From Dactylis glomerata (Eukaryota; Streptophyta; Magnoliopsida; Poales; Poaceae), in contig QXEO01000243.1 of NCBI GenBank assembly GCA_007115705.1, positions 1,124,917 through 1,188,916 of the forward strand: DNA of 64,000 nt. The letters are read 5' to 3'. The notes below the pieces were generated by a model. That model was not told where the DNA came from. It was given only the letters and a program-made list of their open reading frames with translations, and searched no databases. How positions within the stretch are numbered: position 1 is the stretch's first letter; the number at the start of each line of letters is the position of its first letter. Both the position numbers and the translations under genes were made by a program. This document shows positions 43,976-56,220 of this stretch, one piece after another.

Positions 43976-45201
43976 CACTTGGAGGTCGAGGCGCGCCTAA
44001 ACATCATGGCCGCCCTAATTGCCCCTCCACTTGTAAAGTGTGTGCCGTATTTGCTCGAGTTCAAGATATAAAGCAAACAAGAGCCACAAAACATAAAGAA
44101 AGAGCCAAAAAAGGTTTTGGTGCGGGTTTTTTTTTTAAATGTTGGCTTTCCTGTTATACACTAGCTATATGTGTGATATCCGAAAAAGCCACCGAAGGAC
44201 TTGTCATTGGGAACCGTCGAAATACCATGACGATTATAACTTATCCTTTTGTGCATGTGTGTGGAGACGCCGTCTTCGGAGATGCTTCCAAGAGGCAGCA
44301 GGGAGTCATACTCTAGCCCATCATGGTGTTGAGGAACCCCCACAGCTCGACCATGCCCCTGCATCACACCCCACGAACCCGAAGACTTGGGTATGGTAGG
44401 ATGGGGGTAGATGGTTTTGGGACAATGGCTTGGGAATTTCCATGCCTTACCAAGGGGTGATGAACAGCTACCTTCTGCCTTCTTTTCAATGGTTCCCTTC
44501 ATGCTCAGGACTATTAGACTTGACTTTTTGACTTCTTGATCTTTGCCCTCTTTTGGAGGACTTCTTGAACGTGCCGTTTGGAAGGCCATGGACTTCATGA
44601 TATTTCTTGCACTTTTTGGATCTTTTCTTGAATAGCTTGAACTTCTGTGGCATTCTGCTTTGCTTGCTGGGAGACCCATCTTGAGAACTTGGAAGGCAAC
44701 CATTCACCTTGGTGGACTAATGAACCCTCTGGCACTTTATCTGGAGCTTTTGGTAGCACGCCCCAGGGTTGTCACGCGGCTACGCACCAAGTTGGGCAGC
44801 CTTTTCATGATCTTTTCCTATGGTCTTCCCTGGGACGTGAGCCTCTGTGAGCGTGTTGGCTGCGGGGAAGCATGACGGCGTAGAGCCTCGACACGATGAA
44901 GTGCCCAAGTAATCTTCTCCACTGCCTCCGGAAGCATACACTTGGGACGTGTCGTGCTTTGTGGGGTGTAAGAACCGCTTCTCTTGCAACTTGGCATGTT
45001 GTGCCACCCTCCGACAAGTCCAACGGTTGCCAAATCTTCAATCACCAGCATGGTGTGGTGAGGGAAAGCCATTTTGTTTTGTTTGAAAATGGGGAAAAAA
45101 TATCCACGCAATGCAAAGGAGAATGCACCATGGATTCGAGCCGTCCGAAGAATTCCCCATGAAAGAAAAAGAAATAAAAAAGGAAACGGAAGAGGCAAGT
45201 T

Positions 45202-45600
45202 TTAGCAAGAATATTTTTTGAGAAACCTTCCGTTGATTGGGGGCATGGGCCGGGCTCCTTGAGGATCGACCAGCTGGTATGCACCCCCGTCGTAGACTTG
45301 CTCGATGGCGTAAGGTCCTTCCCACTTCGGCTCGAACTTGCCCTTCGTCTTGTGCGTGACGACGATGGGGCGCCCGAGAACGAGAACCAGCTCACCCTTC
45401 CAAAAGATGCGCTGCTTGACGACCTTGTCATAAGCTCTCACCATGTTCTAGCGATAAAGCTTCAGGTTCTGCAGGGCATGAAGATGCTCCTCTCCAAGGG
45501 CGTCAAGCTCCTGGAAGCGTAGTTGTACGTGTTCGTCTTTGGTGAGCTCATCCTGGATGGCCACCCATAAAGAGGGTAGCTGGACCTCCAGGGGAGGCAT
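45202..45600 (-). pseudogene. pol: Gypsy integrase C-terminal remnant (copy 1)
   Basis: The minus-strand frame gives MPPLEVQLPSLWVAIQDELT, then FQELDALGEEHLHALQNLKL, a TAG at 45450-45448, then MVRAYDKVVKQR and GKFEPKWEGPYAIEQVYDGG, ending LKKYSC. This is the end of a Gypsy pol polyprotein after the integrase core. Reverse transcriptase, RNase H and the integrase core are not present in the unit. Confidence 0.82.
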
Positions 45601-48333
45601 GATGGAGCGGTAAGCCCATCGCCCTAGCGATGTTCAGCCATATACCTCCGGCTTGTCGATGTCCGATGATGAAGATGTCTGGCCTCGTCAGCCCAGACAA
45701 GTGGGCGGCCTTCGCCTCGTCGGTGCCCGTCCTGATGGTGTCCGCCTCGTCGGTGTCGGACTTGATGGCTTGCCTTCGCCTCGTCGGTGCCCGGCAAGAG
45801 ATGATTATCTTCATCGGTAAAGGACATGTCGGTGGTGTGGTGGCTTCGCATCGTCAGTGCTAGGACGATGTTGAGGCAGAGTGTTGACGTAGAGTCGAAG
45901 TAGACTTGAATATCGTCGCGAAGCAGTGCGGCTTGGTGACGATAGTATATGAACTTGGCGATGTAGATCATGTGGCGCCGGAGGCATGCATGACCTTATT
46001 GAGGACTTATATGTCGTGGCCGTGTACGTTGGTGCCCTCACCATCTCGCTGGATAGGAGTCGATGAAGATGGCCACCATGTCATGGCCGTGTAAGTTGGT
46101 ACCCTCGCCACCTGTTGTGCATGTATGTGACACGTCGGTGCTATAGGTAGCTGCCACTGTTGAGCGAGACGTCCGCTGCCTCACAATGCCTTGTCCCGCC
46201 TGGCGCCGAGTTTATGGCAGCCGGAGGGGTGGCGCGGGGGCATCGTCTCATTGCTAGGGACGGCACGCATGCACCGCGGCTCTGATACTTTGGCTGCATA
46301 TATGACCCACGACACATTCATGTATGTGTATAGTGCATGCATGGTCTTATGCCTCACGATGCATGCAGCCAAGGCATGCACCTCATGCGGTCTTGATATT
46401 CTTTCCATGCGTGCCTAGCTCGGCCACCAGGAGGTCGGGTCGTCAGTGTTTGCGATGACACCTCGCCTGGTAGTGTAGTCTTGTGCGCACCGGGCTCGGG
46501 CTACCTCCACATCGTGTTGTACGCCAGACCGGCGCGCAGGAGTGAAGATGGCGCCAGGCTGCATGCCAGCAACCTTCGCGCCGCCGTTGTCGTCTTTGGC
46601 GCCGCGGGTGAAGATGGCATTTGGCTGCACGCCAACAGCGTTCGCACTGCCGTCATTGTCTTCGGTGTTGCGGTAGTGAATATGGCACCAGGGTACGCCG
46701 GCAGCCTTTGCGCTGCCACCGTCATCTTTGGTGCCGTCGGAGTGAAGATGGCATCGGGCTGCATGCCAGCAGCCTTCTCACCGCCGCCGCTGTGCTCGGC
46801 GCCGTCCGTGCGCGGGAGTGGATATGTGGTATCGAGCTGCACGTCGGCAGCCTAAGCGGCTTGCAGAGGTGGGGACGGCGCCGAGCTGCATGCCAGCCTC
46901 CCCGGGATGCCAATGCCATCGTCTTGGGCGTTCTCCGGACCTGGGAGTGGAGACGGCACGCCGGGCGGCATGTAGGCAGTCTCCGTGTCGCCGCCAGAGC
47001 GTTCGGCGCCGCGGGAGTGAAGATGGCATTAGGCGTCCGCGGGGTGCACACTGGCAAACCAGACACCGTCGTCATGCGTGTTGCTTGGGATGGTGACGAT
47101 GGCGCCGAGATGTAAGCCGTCAAACTTTGTCTTTGGCGCCGCATGAGTGAAGATGGCGCCAGGCCGCATACCAGCAGCCTTCACGCGGACGTCATCTTTG
47201 GCGCAACGGGAGTGAAGATGGCGCTGGGCTGCATGCCAGCTGCCTTCGCGCTGCCGCTGTCGTCTTTGGTCCCGCGGAAGTGAAGATTGTGCCGAGCTAC
47301 ACGCTGGCAGCCCAACACGGTTGATGTCGGCGCGGCTTGGAGAGGTGAAGATGGCGCCAAACTGGACGCCGGCCGCCCTAAGCCACCAACGCCGTTGCCT
47401 TGGGCTTTGTCCGTCGCATAAATGGAGGGCACGCCGGGCTGCAAGCCGACAGCCTTTGTGCCACCGACGTCGTGGTGTGAGTGAACACACATGGTGTCGG
47501 GCTGAGACGTGAGCAACACCTGTATGCCGGCGTTGCCGATTGCTGAGTTACACGACCATGCACCTATACGCCAAGTTGTTGGGCTGCACCTGTACGCCAA
47601 GACTTCTACTTGAAGATCCTGACGTGGATGTACGCGTGTGCTCTCATTATGGCGTACATTGTCAGGTCAAACGCCCGCCAAACGGAACTTGTGTTGGTCG
47701 TGCCCCTTGCCTCTGGCCGCCGACTGGTGGCAAGCTTCTCGATGTGAGGAACATGCCGGCCTATGGGCTGCCCAATGGGGAGCTCCGGTGGGGATGCCAA
47801 TGCGCGCCTTCGCCCATGCGAGATAGACATGAACATCCGGGCACGTGATGACATTGACAGCAAGTGGTGCTCTTGCCACGACGACCGCAAAGGTTGATTA
47901 GCAATATGCCACCGGATGAGCGGCACAGTCCTCGACTGTAGCCATGCCCCTGCATGACCTGTCAATGTTGTGGTTGGCGACATGCGATGTCGGGACCTTG
48001 CGAGCAAGTTTGCGGTAGGTTAGTTGTCGCCGCTCCAACAGAGCCTTCTTCAGAGTGCAGCTACCCTTTGCAGAGAGCCCCGCATTGGGGAGCTCTGAGC
48101 CATATGGAAGGCGCCTCCATCATAGCCTTGGTTGGAAAGCCCTCCGCCCCTTGTTCGATGGATGCTCCCAGAATGCTGAGCTTCTACTCATAGTTGATGA
48201 AGCTCGTCTTAGTGCATAGATGGCACCTCCTTGGTTTAGGAAGTGCCTCCATGCTACCATCTTGCATGTTGGAGAAGATCTTGAAGACGAAATCGACGAC
48301 CATTATTGCGCAGCAAAGATGGGAGGAGAACCA

Positions 48334-48352
48334 GGTCCCACCGGGCGTGCTA
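48334..48352 (-). other. Primer-site-like sequence at the copy 1/2 boundary
   Basis: GGTCCCACCGGGCGTGCTA on the plus strand lies 3 bp before the TG edge of copy 2. Its complement reads TAGCACGCCCGGTGGGACC, one base off a TGG-initial primer site that I associate with grass Tat-lineage Gypsy elements. Its place sets the element on the minus strand, with an LTR to its right. The same site is at 58954-58972. Confidence 0.55.
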
Positions 48353-50175
48353 ATTTGTTTGACACGAGAAAAACGTACGACACTCCGCGAGGTAGGGGCG
48401 GTATCGTCGTTCTCTCATTCGCACCAGGGAACGGTAAAAAGAAAGAAAGTGTGCGGGCGTGCCAGTGTATCATGAATACACAAAGAAAAAAATTTGAGGG
48501 AAAAGTATTTCATTAATCTTTGAGATAACAAATATAATTCCCATATGATTGCGCTTCGTGTGGCCTGCTAGCACGGCCAGCCTGACTATGGCGATTGTGC
48601 GATCTCTTGGTTTCCGGGGCCTCGAAAGGCTCCCGGTTAATTAATCCTGTGGGTTACGCCACGAGACACCTCCGATTAAGCCGTGTGGTCGTCTTCGTCG
48701 TCTTTGCTTCACGTCCTGCATGTATGATGATGGTGAAGTGTGTGGGCAGCGGCAGAGCCCGTGTCCTCGTCGGTACACGCGCCGCTGAAAACGTGGCCTT
48801 TGCTCCGGCCTCGCCCGCCCTCGCCGTTGCGCCTCGTCGGTCTTGAACGGCGATGATGAGTGTTGTTGAAGTAGCATGATGCAGTCCGCTTGGCTTGGAC
48901 TTCTAGACGACTTTAACGGCTTCGTCGGGGTGTGCAAGGGTATGCCTCGCGAGTGTAACTTTAGGAGACCGACGTCGGTGTAGAACCAACGCTCGCAGTC
49001 TAAGCCGGCTTGGCCGGAGTGGTCGGCACCACGTCTAGCCCGGCGCCGAGTACACGGCAGCCGGCGTAGTCGAAGGCACCGTCTCACAAGGTCACGGAGA
49101 GGTGACGTCGGGTCGGATTCATGGCGAAGTGGCAGAGCTCGTCGCGCAGTATGGCGCCATGAGCTGCCATGACCATGCACGTGCATGGGACATGCACTCA
49201 ATGCATGCACGCACAGCTAGCTCGATCCATGCAGGCTTCAGACTTGCTCCATTGCTTGAATCATGCTGCTGTTGATCTTCTCGTCAAGCTATCCTAGCTA
49301 GCTCGACCAGGCCGGTCTCGGATAGACACCAACGACCCGCGGGTGGGTCAGCTCTTCTACCGGAACCTGTACGCCGCTTCGGTCCTGTAAGCAAGGCTTG
49401 CACGCCGAGCGTCAGGCTAAACGTCTATTTGGGCATCGTCCACGGAAGTGAATATGCCGCCGTGCTGCACTCCGGCATGGTGCCACCGATGTCATCTTCG
49501 GCGCCGTCTGTGCGCGGATATGGAGAAGATGCCGGGCTGCACGCCATCAGCCTTGGTGCTGCAGTTGTTGTTGTGGTTGGGGAAATATCAAGGGCGCCAG
49601 GCTACGCGACAGCCCTGAGCCGCTGATGTCGTCTCACTGGTGGAAAAAGGGGCTTCCATTCGACCCTTTTGTCTCGAACCAAATTCGATCCGCGACCAAA
49701 GGGTTCATCAGTCCCGGTTCATTTCAAAATGTGGGCCAGGGAGCATTAGTCCCGGTTCAAAAGGGACCTTCAGTCCCAGTTTCACCTAACAGCCGGGACT
49801 AATGCCCCGTGAACCTTTAGTCCCGGCTCGTAGCACCAACCGGGACTAAAGGTGCCCTTTAGTCCCGGTTGGTGCCACGAGCCGGGACCAATCACCCATT
49901 CAAACGAACCGCCCACTTCGCGCCAGTTATCCTCGACGACATTAACGACGACGCTTCGTATATCGTCGTGCTGATCGGGAACCGCCGGCGACGCGTTGGA
50001 ACTCGATCTGCATTCACATCGCCGGCGTGTGCTCTCTCATCTTCTCCCTCTTTCACTATATAAATCACTCAACATTTGATCATCTTCTTCCCCAAAACAT
50101 CCCTCTTCTTCTTCCCCAAAACCTCTCCCACACATCACCATACCGCCGGCGCCCGCGAGCTCTCCCTCGGCGACA

Positions 50176-50897
50176 ATGGAGGAGCAACAATGGCCCCGGT
50201 CTCGGGTCTACTACGTGGTCATCGAAGAGATGAACTTCACCATCACGGAGACCCTCCGTGCTTCGAGGGTGGAGAAGTGGATCGGCAAGGTCAAGCGCCG
50301 GTTCCTCGACGACGCACCGGTCAAGTGCGTGGGCTTGGATTGTGAGTTCACCACTCACGAGGTCCCGCAGCGTGCCGCCGTCTTCAACTCTCGGTGGCGT
50401 CCGAGATATTGATCTTCCAAATTTGTAAGGCCAATGCCGTGCCGCAACTCCTCAAGGACTTCTTGAAGAACACCACCATCAAGTTTGTTGGTGCCGCCAT
50501 CGACAATGATCTGCGCAAGCTAAGCCCATACGGAATTGTTATTCCGTCCGCATATGATCTTCAACAAGTTGTCCCAAACCCCACTAGCAAGCCAACGCCG
50601 AGTCTCTATGATTTGGCCAATGCTATTATTGGGACACATCTTGAGAAGAAGAAGAGGGACAACAAGAAGAAGAAGGACAAGAGAAGAAGGGAGAAGAAGA
50701 AGAAGAAGAAGAAGAAAAAAAAAAAGAAAAGAAAAGAAGAAGATGATCTAATTTTTGGTTGGGAAAAAGTTCCATTGAGCATGAACCAACTAAAATATGC
50801 CGCTTTAGATGCTCGCCTAGGCTTTGAGATAGCTAGGAGATTCTGGAAGCTAAATGGCTACAATAGCAATGTTGATCGTCTTAACCTTAATAATTAG
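50176..50897 (+). pseudogene. Captured Werner-like exonuclease, copy 2 (1-nt deletion after motif I)
   Basis: Same gene as in copy 1, but the GAA tract is of a length that joins motifs II and III in one frame. A new ATG at 50394 opens 167 residues to the NLNN end. Upstream, a single missing base near 50382 (gtcttcaac instead of gtccttcaac) cuts motif I off from the rest. Confidence 0.8.
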
Positions 50898-51280
50898 GTG
50901 GATGATTATATATATGTATGGAAAAATGTTGGATGAGCAATTGGAAAAATGTTGGATGAGCCATATTGGATGAGTATGTTTGAAAAAATGTACTCCATTT
51001 GTTTCGGTTAACAAAGTCAATTAATTTTCGAATTTGTGATTTTTCAAGTATTTTTGCTTTTTTGAATATTTTAATCATCCGAAAATTAATAATTAAATTA
51101 TATATAAAGAATATTTGAAATTCATTGGTGCTTATTATTCGTAATCATTGTTTCTTATTTTGTGAATTTATTTGGAATTTAAAAAAGTAATATTATATAT
51201 TACCAAAGTGTATAGGTTAATAGAATAGGTACCATACCATTATCAAGAAGTCGCGAGCGCAGTCTTGGAAGCTAGTAGGG

Positions 51281-51349
51281 AAGGAATGGAGAAGTTAAGC
51301 GTGCTAAGGGTGGAGCAGTGTGAGGATGGGTGACCGACCGGGAAGTGAG
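51281..51349 (+). ncRNA. 5S-rRNA-like sequence in CACTA copy 2
   Basis: Identical to the copy-1 stretch, with box A at 51291-51305. Confidence 0.65.
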
Positions 51350-54300
51350 GACCACAAGTACTTGTAATTTGATATGTGATATGGAGTGAGAGCCATAAGT
51401 ATCTAATTCTATATGAGAATAGAGATGATTAGATAATAGAGAAATAAAGAAAAATACAGAAATAAAGAAAATACAGAAATTCTGAAACAGAAAATACAAT
51501 TTTATACCGAATAGACCTATAGTCCCGGTCCGTGTTAGGAACCGGGACCAAAGGTCCTCAAGCCGCAACACATGCCCAGGGCCACGTGGCGGACCATTGG
51601 TCCCGGTTCATAAACGACCGGGACTAAAGGCTGAAGCCTTTAGTCGCGCTTTGTTAGTCCCGGTTGCCGAAACCGGGATTAATGGTCTTTACAAACCGGG
51701 ATTGAAGGCCTTTTTTCCACCAGTGCTGGCATCATCCGCCGGGGAAATCAAGAGCGCGCCAGGCTGCACGCCGGCAGCCTCCGTGATGCCGTCATCGTGG
51801 TCGGGGAAGTATCGTGGGCGCCATGCTGCACGCCGGCAGCCCCGAGCTGCCGACACCATCTTCTTGGGCTTCGTTCGCCGTGTGACTCAAGAGCGCGCCC
51901 GGCTGTACACCGGCAGCCTTCGCCCTGTCATGTCATGGTTGGGAAAGTATCATGGGCGCCGGGCTGCGCGCGCCGGCAGCCCTGAGGCCGCGGACGCCAT
52001 CGTCTTGGGCATCGTCCGGACGTGGGAGTGGAGACGGCGTTCCGGGCTGCACGCCGGCAGTCTCCATGCCGTCGCCGTCGTCTAGGGTAAGCGTCGACGA
52101 AGTGAATGCCGAGCTACACACCGGCAGCCTCCACGCTGCCCTTGTTGTCCTCGACGTCGTCCACAGAATTGAAGATGACGCCGGACTGCCTGTCGGCAGC
52201 CTCTGCGCCGACGTCTTCAGTGTCGTCGGAGTGAAGGTGGCACCTTGGTTGCACGGCGGTAGCCTTCGAGCACCGACACCGCCATCGTGGACGCCATCCA
52301 TGGGAGTGAAGATGTCAGGCTGTACGCGAGCACCGGGTACCATCGTCTTCGCATAGGTCGGAGATGTGAAAATGGCGCCGAGTTGCACACTGGCCACCTA
52401 CTCCATCGTCGGCGGTGTGGTCCAAGGTGATGAAGAAGACGCCAGTGTGCACACCGTCCGTCTACGCCGTCTTCGGCGCCGTCCAAGGTGGTGAAGCGGG
52501 CGCCGGGCTGCATGTAGGCTGCCTATGCCGTCGACCTCGGCGTGGTCCAAGGTGGTGAAGAAGACGCCGGGGTGCACACCGTCCGTCTACGCCGTCTTCG
52601 GCGCCGTCCAAGGTGGTGAAGCGGGCGCCGGGCTGCATGTAGGCTGCCTATGCCGTCGACCTCGGCGTAGTCCAAGGTGGTGAAGAGGGTGCTGGGCTGC
52701 ACCCGACGCCGTCATCTTGGGTGATGTCCGCCACGGGAGTCGAGGGTGTGTAGGGCTGCAAGCCGGCAACCTCCATGCCGCCGTCGTCGTGATGGTCGGG
52801 GGAGTAGCGTGGGCACCGGATTGTAGGCCGGAGGCCTCATCGCCATCGTCCTTGACGCGGTTCGAGGTGGTGAAGACGGAGGTGAGCTGCACCTAGCACC
52901 ATCATCTTGGACGATGTCTGCCGCGGGCATCGAGGGTGCGTAGGGCTGCACTCTGGTAGCCTCCACGCCGTCGTTCTTTTGGTGGTCGTGGGCGCCGAGC
53001 TGTACGTCGGCAGCCTTGCCGCCAGCCCCTATATTATCTCCTCGTGGTGCCGTACCACATCTCTTCCAACGGCAGCAGGTGCAATGCCGTCTCCCAGCGA
53101 GGTGAATGCATGCCTGTGTTGAATAGACAAAAGAAGAGAGAAGAGAGGGAGTGTTAACCTGTATTCTCACCATTAGGGATCGTTAGCTTCTCCATGGCAG
53201 TTCTTCCTTGATCTTGATGTATATGCTGTTTTGGGTGTGTTAATGGATTGGAGCTGCATGGCTTGTGCGTGACTTCTCCCTCCTAGGTGTGAGCCGTCTC
53301 TTGCCGACGGTGCCACGGCCGCTTGTTCTTGGCGCCGCGCGCGGACGGCGGCCTCCTGCCGATGTCCGACGTGTGATGGTTCTCCCAGTCTTCCTCTTGC
53401 TTCTGATCCGATCTCCTGTGCCTCCGCAGCGGGCGACGCCGGATGGATGGCAATCGAGCGCTGGTTATTCGGAATCTGTTTCGTGCGGAGATGCTTATCT
53501 TATCGCCCGGGCGCTAGCTCTCCGGCGGAACCGCGGCTTTCCAATGAAGTCTGTTTCGCTCTGATGCTTATCAGATTGCACGACCAGCTGGCCAAAATAT
53601 CTTGTACACTTGAGGCAAACGGATCCGGTATGCTGACCCGCGCGCGTATACACGAATCGGCCGGCGTATACGCGCAGCCGTAGATTGTACGGCTTGTACC
53701 CGTACGCGTGAGCTTGGATTCATGCATGCACGTTCGATGGCTCAAACGATTTGCTAGCTTCATGCATATGCAAGTATTGGATCGATCAAACGGATGATCA
53801 GTTCCATGCATGCACATAAGCAACTTGCTGTTGGTACTAGCTTAGACTTGCATTTAAATTTGTCGCCGGCTTGTTAGCCGCGTACAAAAAAGCGTCGAAC
53901 AAATGCCCCTCGCCAAGGCGAGGTCGAGCGCGAAGCAAGTCGACCTCGGCTTGGCGAAAGTTCCGACGCAACCAGTATTTGTGCAGTCTGAACCTTCACG
54001 TCTTGGGAGGCATACTAGGTCATAGTTGACGTAGATGATTTTGCGACTCGGGGTGACATGCCCCGAATGCCGAGTGTTGTTGTAGATTAGTGCGGGTATG
54101 TACGTCCGCACTCATGCGTATGAAGAAAGCTAGTTGGGACCGATACCATCCAACCGGTCAGTCTCCTTCATCTTCATTCCATGGCGAATTAACATGCCAC
54201 ATCTTGAAGTGGTTTTATCAACCTAGTCGCGACCGCCTCGCCACTGCGGTGCCAGCCGACTAGATTGAAGGGTTTCACAGATTCACGCTAGCCGCACTGG

Positions 54301-55821
54301 CGCATTGCACTGCTCCCGTATCTTCAAGTGTCGATGCAGATGAGATGTCGGGAAGACATCAACGTCATCACCGCCTCGACGTTGCCAAAGTGGGTTGATG
54401 TAGATGAGATGCCGGGATGACATCGGCGTTAATGCCGCCCCGACATTGCCAAAGTAGGTTGGTGTAGATGAGATGTCGGGAAGACATCAGCGTCATCGCC
54501 GCCCCGACGTTGCCGAAGTAGGTTGGTGTAGATGAGACGCCCGGATGACATCGGTGTCAATGCCACCCCGACATCAACGAAGTAGGTTGGTGTAGACACT
54601 TGGAGGTCGAGGCGCGCCTAAACATCATGGCCGCCCTAATTGCCCCTCCACTTGTAAAGTGTGTGCCGTATTTGCTCGAGTTCAAGATATAAAGCAAACA
54701 AGAGCCACAAAACATAAAGAAAGAGCCAAAAAAGGTTTTGGTGCGGGTTTTTTTTTAAATGTTGGCTTTCCTGTTATACACTAGCTATATGTGTGATATC
54801 CGAAAAAGCCACCGAAGGACTTGTCATTGGGAACCGTCGAAATACCATGACGATTATAACTTATCCTTTTGTGCATGTGTGTGGAGACGCCGTCTTCGGA
54901 GATGCTTCCAAGAGGCAGCAGGGAGTCATACTCTAGCCCATCATGGTGTTGAGGAACCCCCACAGCTCGACCATGCCCCTGCATCACACCCCACGAACCC
55001 GAAGACTTGGGTATGGTAGGATGGGGGTAGATGGTTTTGGGACAATGGCTTGGGAATTTCCATGCCTTACCAAGGGGTGATGAACAGCTACCTTCTGCCT
55101 TCTTTTCAATGGTTCCCTTCATGCTCAGGACTATTAGACTTGACTTTTTGACTTCTTGATCTTTGCCCTCTTTTGGAGGACTTCTTGAACGTGCCGTTTG
55201 GAAGGCCATGGACTTCATGATATTTCTTGCACTTTTTGGATCTTTTCTTGAATAGCTTGAACTTCTGTGGCATTCTGCTTTGCTTGCTGGGAGACCCATC
55301 TTGAGAACTTGGAAGGCAACCATTCACCTTGGTGGACTAATGAACCCTCTGGCACTTTATCTGGAGCTTTTGGTAGCACGCCCCAGGGTTGTCACGCGGC
55401 TACGCACCAAGTTGGGCAGCCTTTTCATGATCTTTTCCTATGGTCTTCCCTGGGACGTGAGCCTCTGTGAGCGTGTTGGCTGCGGGGAAGCATGACGGCG
55501 TAGAGCCTCGACACGATGAAGTGCCCAAGTAATCTTCTCCACTGCCTCCGGAAGCATACACTTGGGACGTGTCGTGCTTTGTGGGGTGTAAGAACCGCTT
55601 CTCTTGCAACTTGGCATGTTGTGCCACCCTCCGACAAGTCCAACGGTTGCCAAATCTTCAATCACCAGCATGGTGTGGTGAGGGAAAGCCATTTTGTTTT
55701 GTTTGAAAATGGGGAAAAAATATCCACGCAATGCAAAGGAGAATGCACCATGGATTCGAGCCGTCCGAAGAATTCCCCATGAAAGAAAAAGAAATAAAAA
55801 AGGAAACGGAAGAGGCAAGTT

Positions 55822-56220
55822 TTAGCAAGAATATTTTTTGAGAAACCTTCCGTTGATTGGGGGCATGGGCCGGGCTCCTTGAGGATCGACCAGCTGGTAT
55901 GCACCCCCGTCGTAGACTTGCTCGATGGCGTAAGGTCCTTCCCACTTCGGCTCGAACTTGCCCTTCGTCTTGTGCGTGACGACGATGGGGCGCCCGAGAA
56001 CGAGAACCAGCTCACCCTTCCAAAAGATGCGCTGCTTGACGACCTTGTCATAAGCTCTCACCATGTTCTAGCGATAAAGCTTCAGGTTCTGCAGGGCATG
56101 AAGATGCTCCTCTCCAAGGGCGTCAAGCTCCTGGAAGCGTAGTTGTACGTGTTCGTCTTTGGTGAGCTCATCCTAGATGGCCACCCATAAAGAGGGTAGC
56201 TGGACCTCCAGGGGAGGCAT
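55822..56220 (-). pseudogene. pol: Gypsy integrase C-terminal remnant (copy 2)
   Basis: Same remnant with the same internal stop. The G/A change near 56174 alters one codon near its start. Confidence 0.82.

Larger units (their letters stand above)
37728..48355 (-). repeat. Tandem array unit, copy 1 (10,628 bp)
   Basis: The left edge, TGTTTGACACGAG, replaces LINE sequence abruptly, and the same sequence starts copies 2 and 3. Contents left to right: edge region (likely LTR), GC-rich minisatellite, CACTA element 39009-41104, more minisatellite with 125-bp units, unassigned DNA, 66-bp repeats, integrase remnant, third GC-rich block 46480-47600, and a primer-site-like sequence. I read the unit as a minus-strand Gypsy-type element without most of pol. 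Parts without a recognised feature are 42480-43710, 43980-45200, 45600-46480 and 47600-48330. They hold only short overlapping frames with no known motif. Confidence 0.85.
49635..51725. mobile_element. CACTA element in array copy 2
   Basis: Same element at the same unit position as in copy 1, with the same flanks. It was therefore multiplied with the unit and not inserted separately. Confidence 0.85.

Noticed and set aside
44161..44703. 180-codon minus-strand frame in each array unit
   Set aside because: No recognisable domain, Ser/Lys-rich with no family block. It lies downstream of the integrase tail, where untranslated retroelement sequence is expected.
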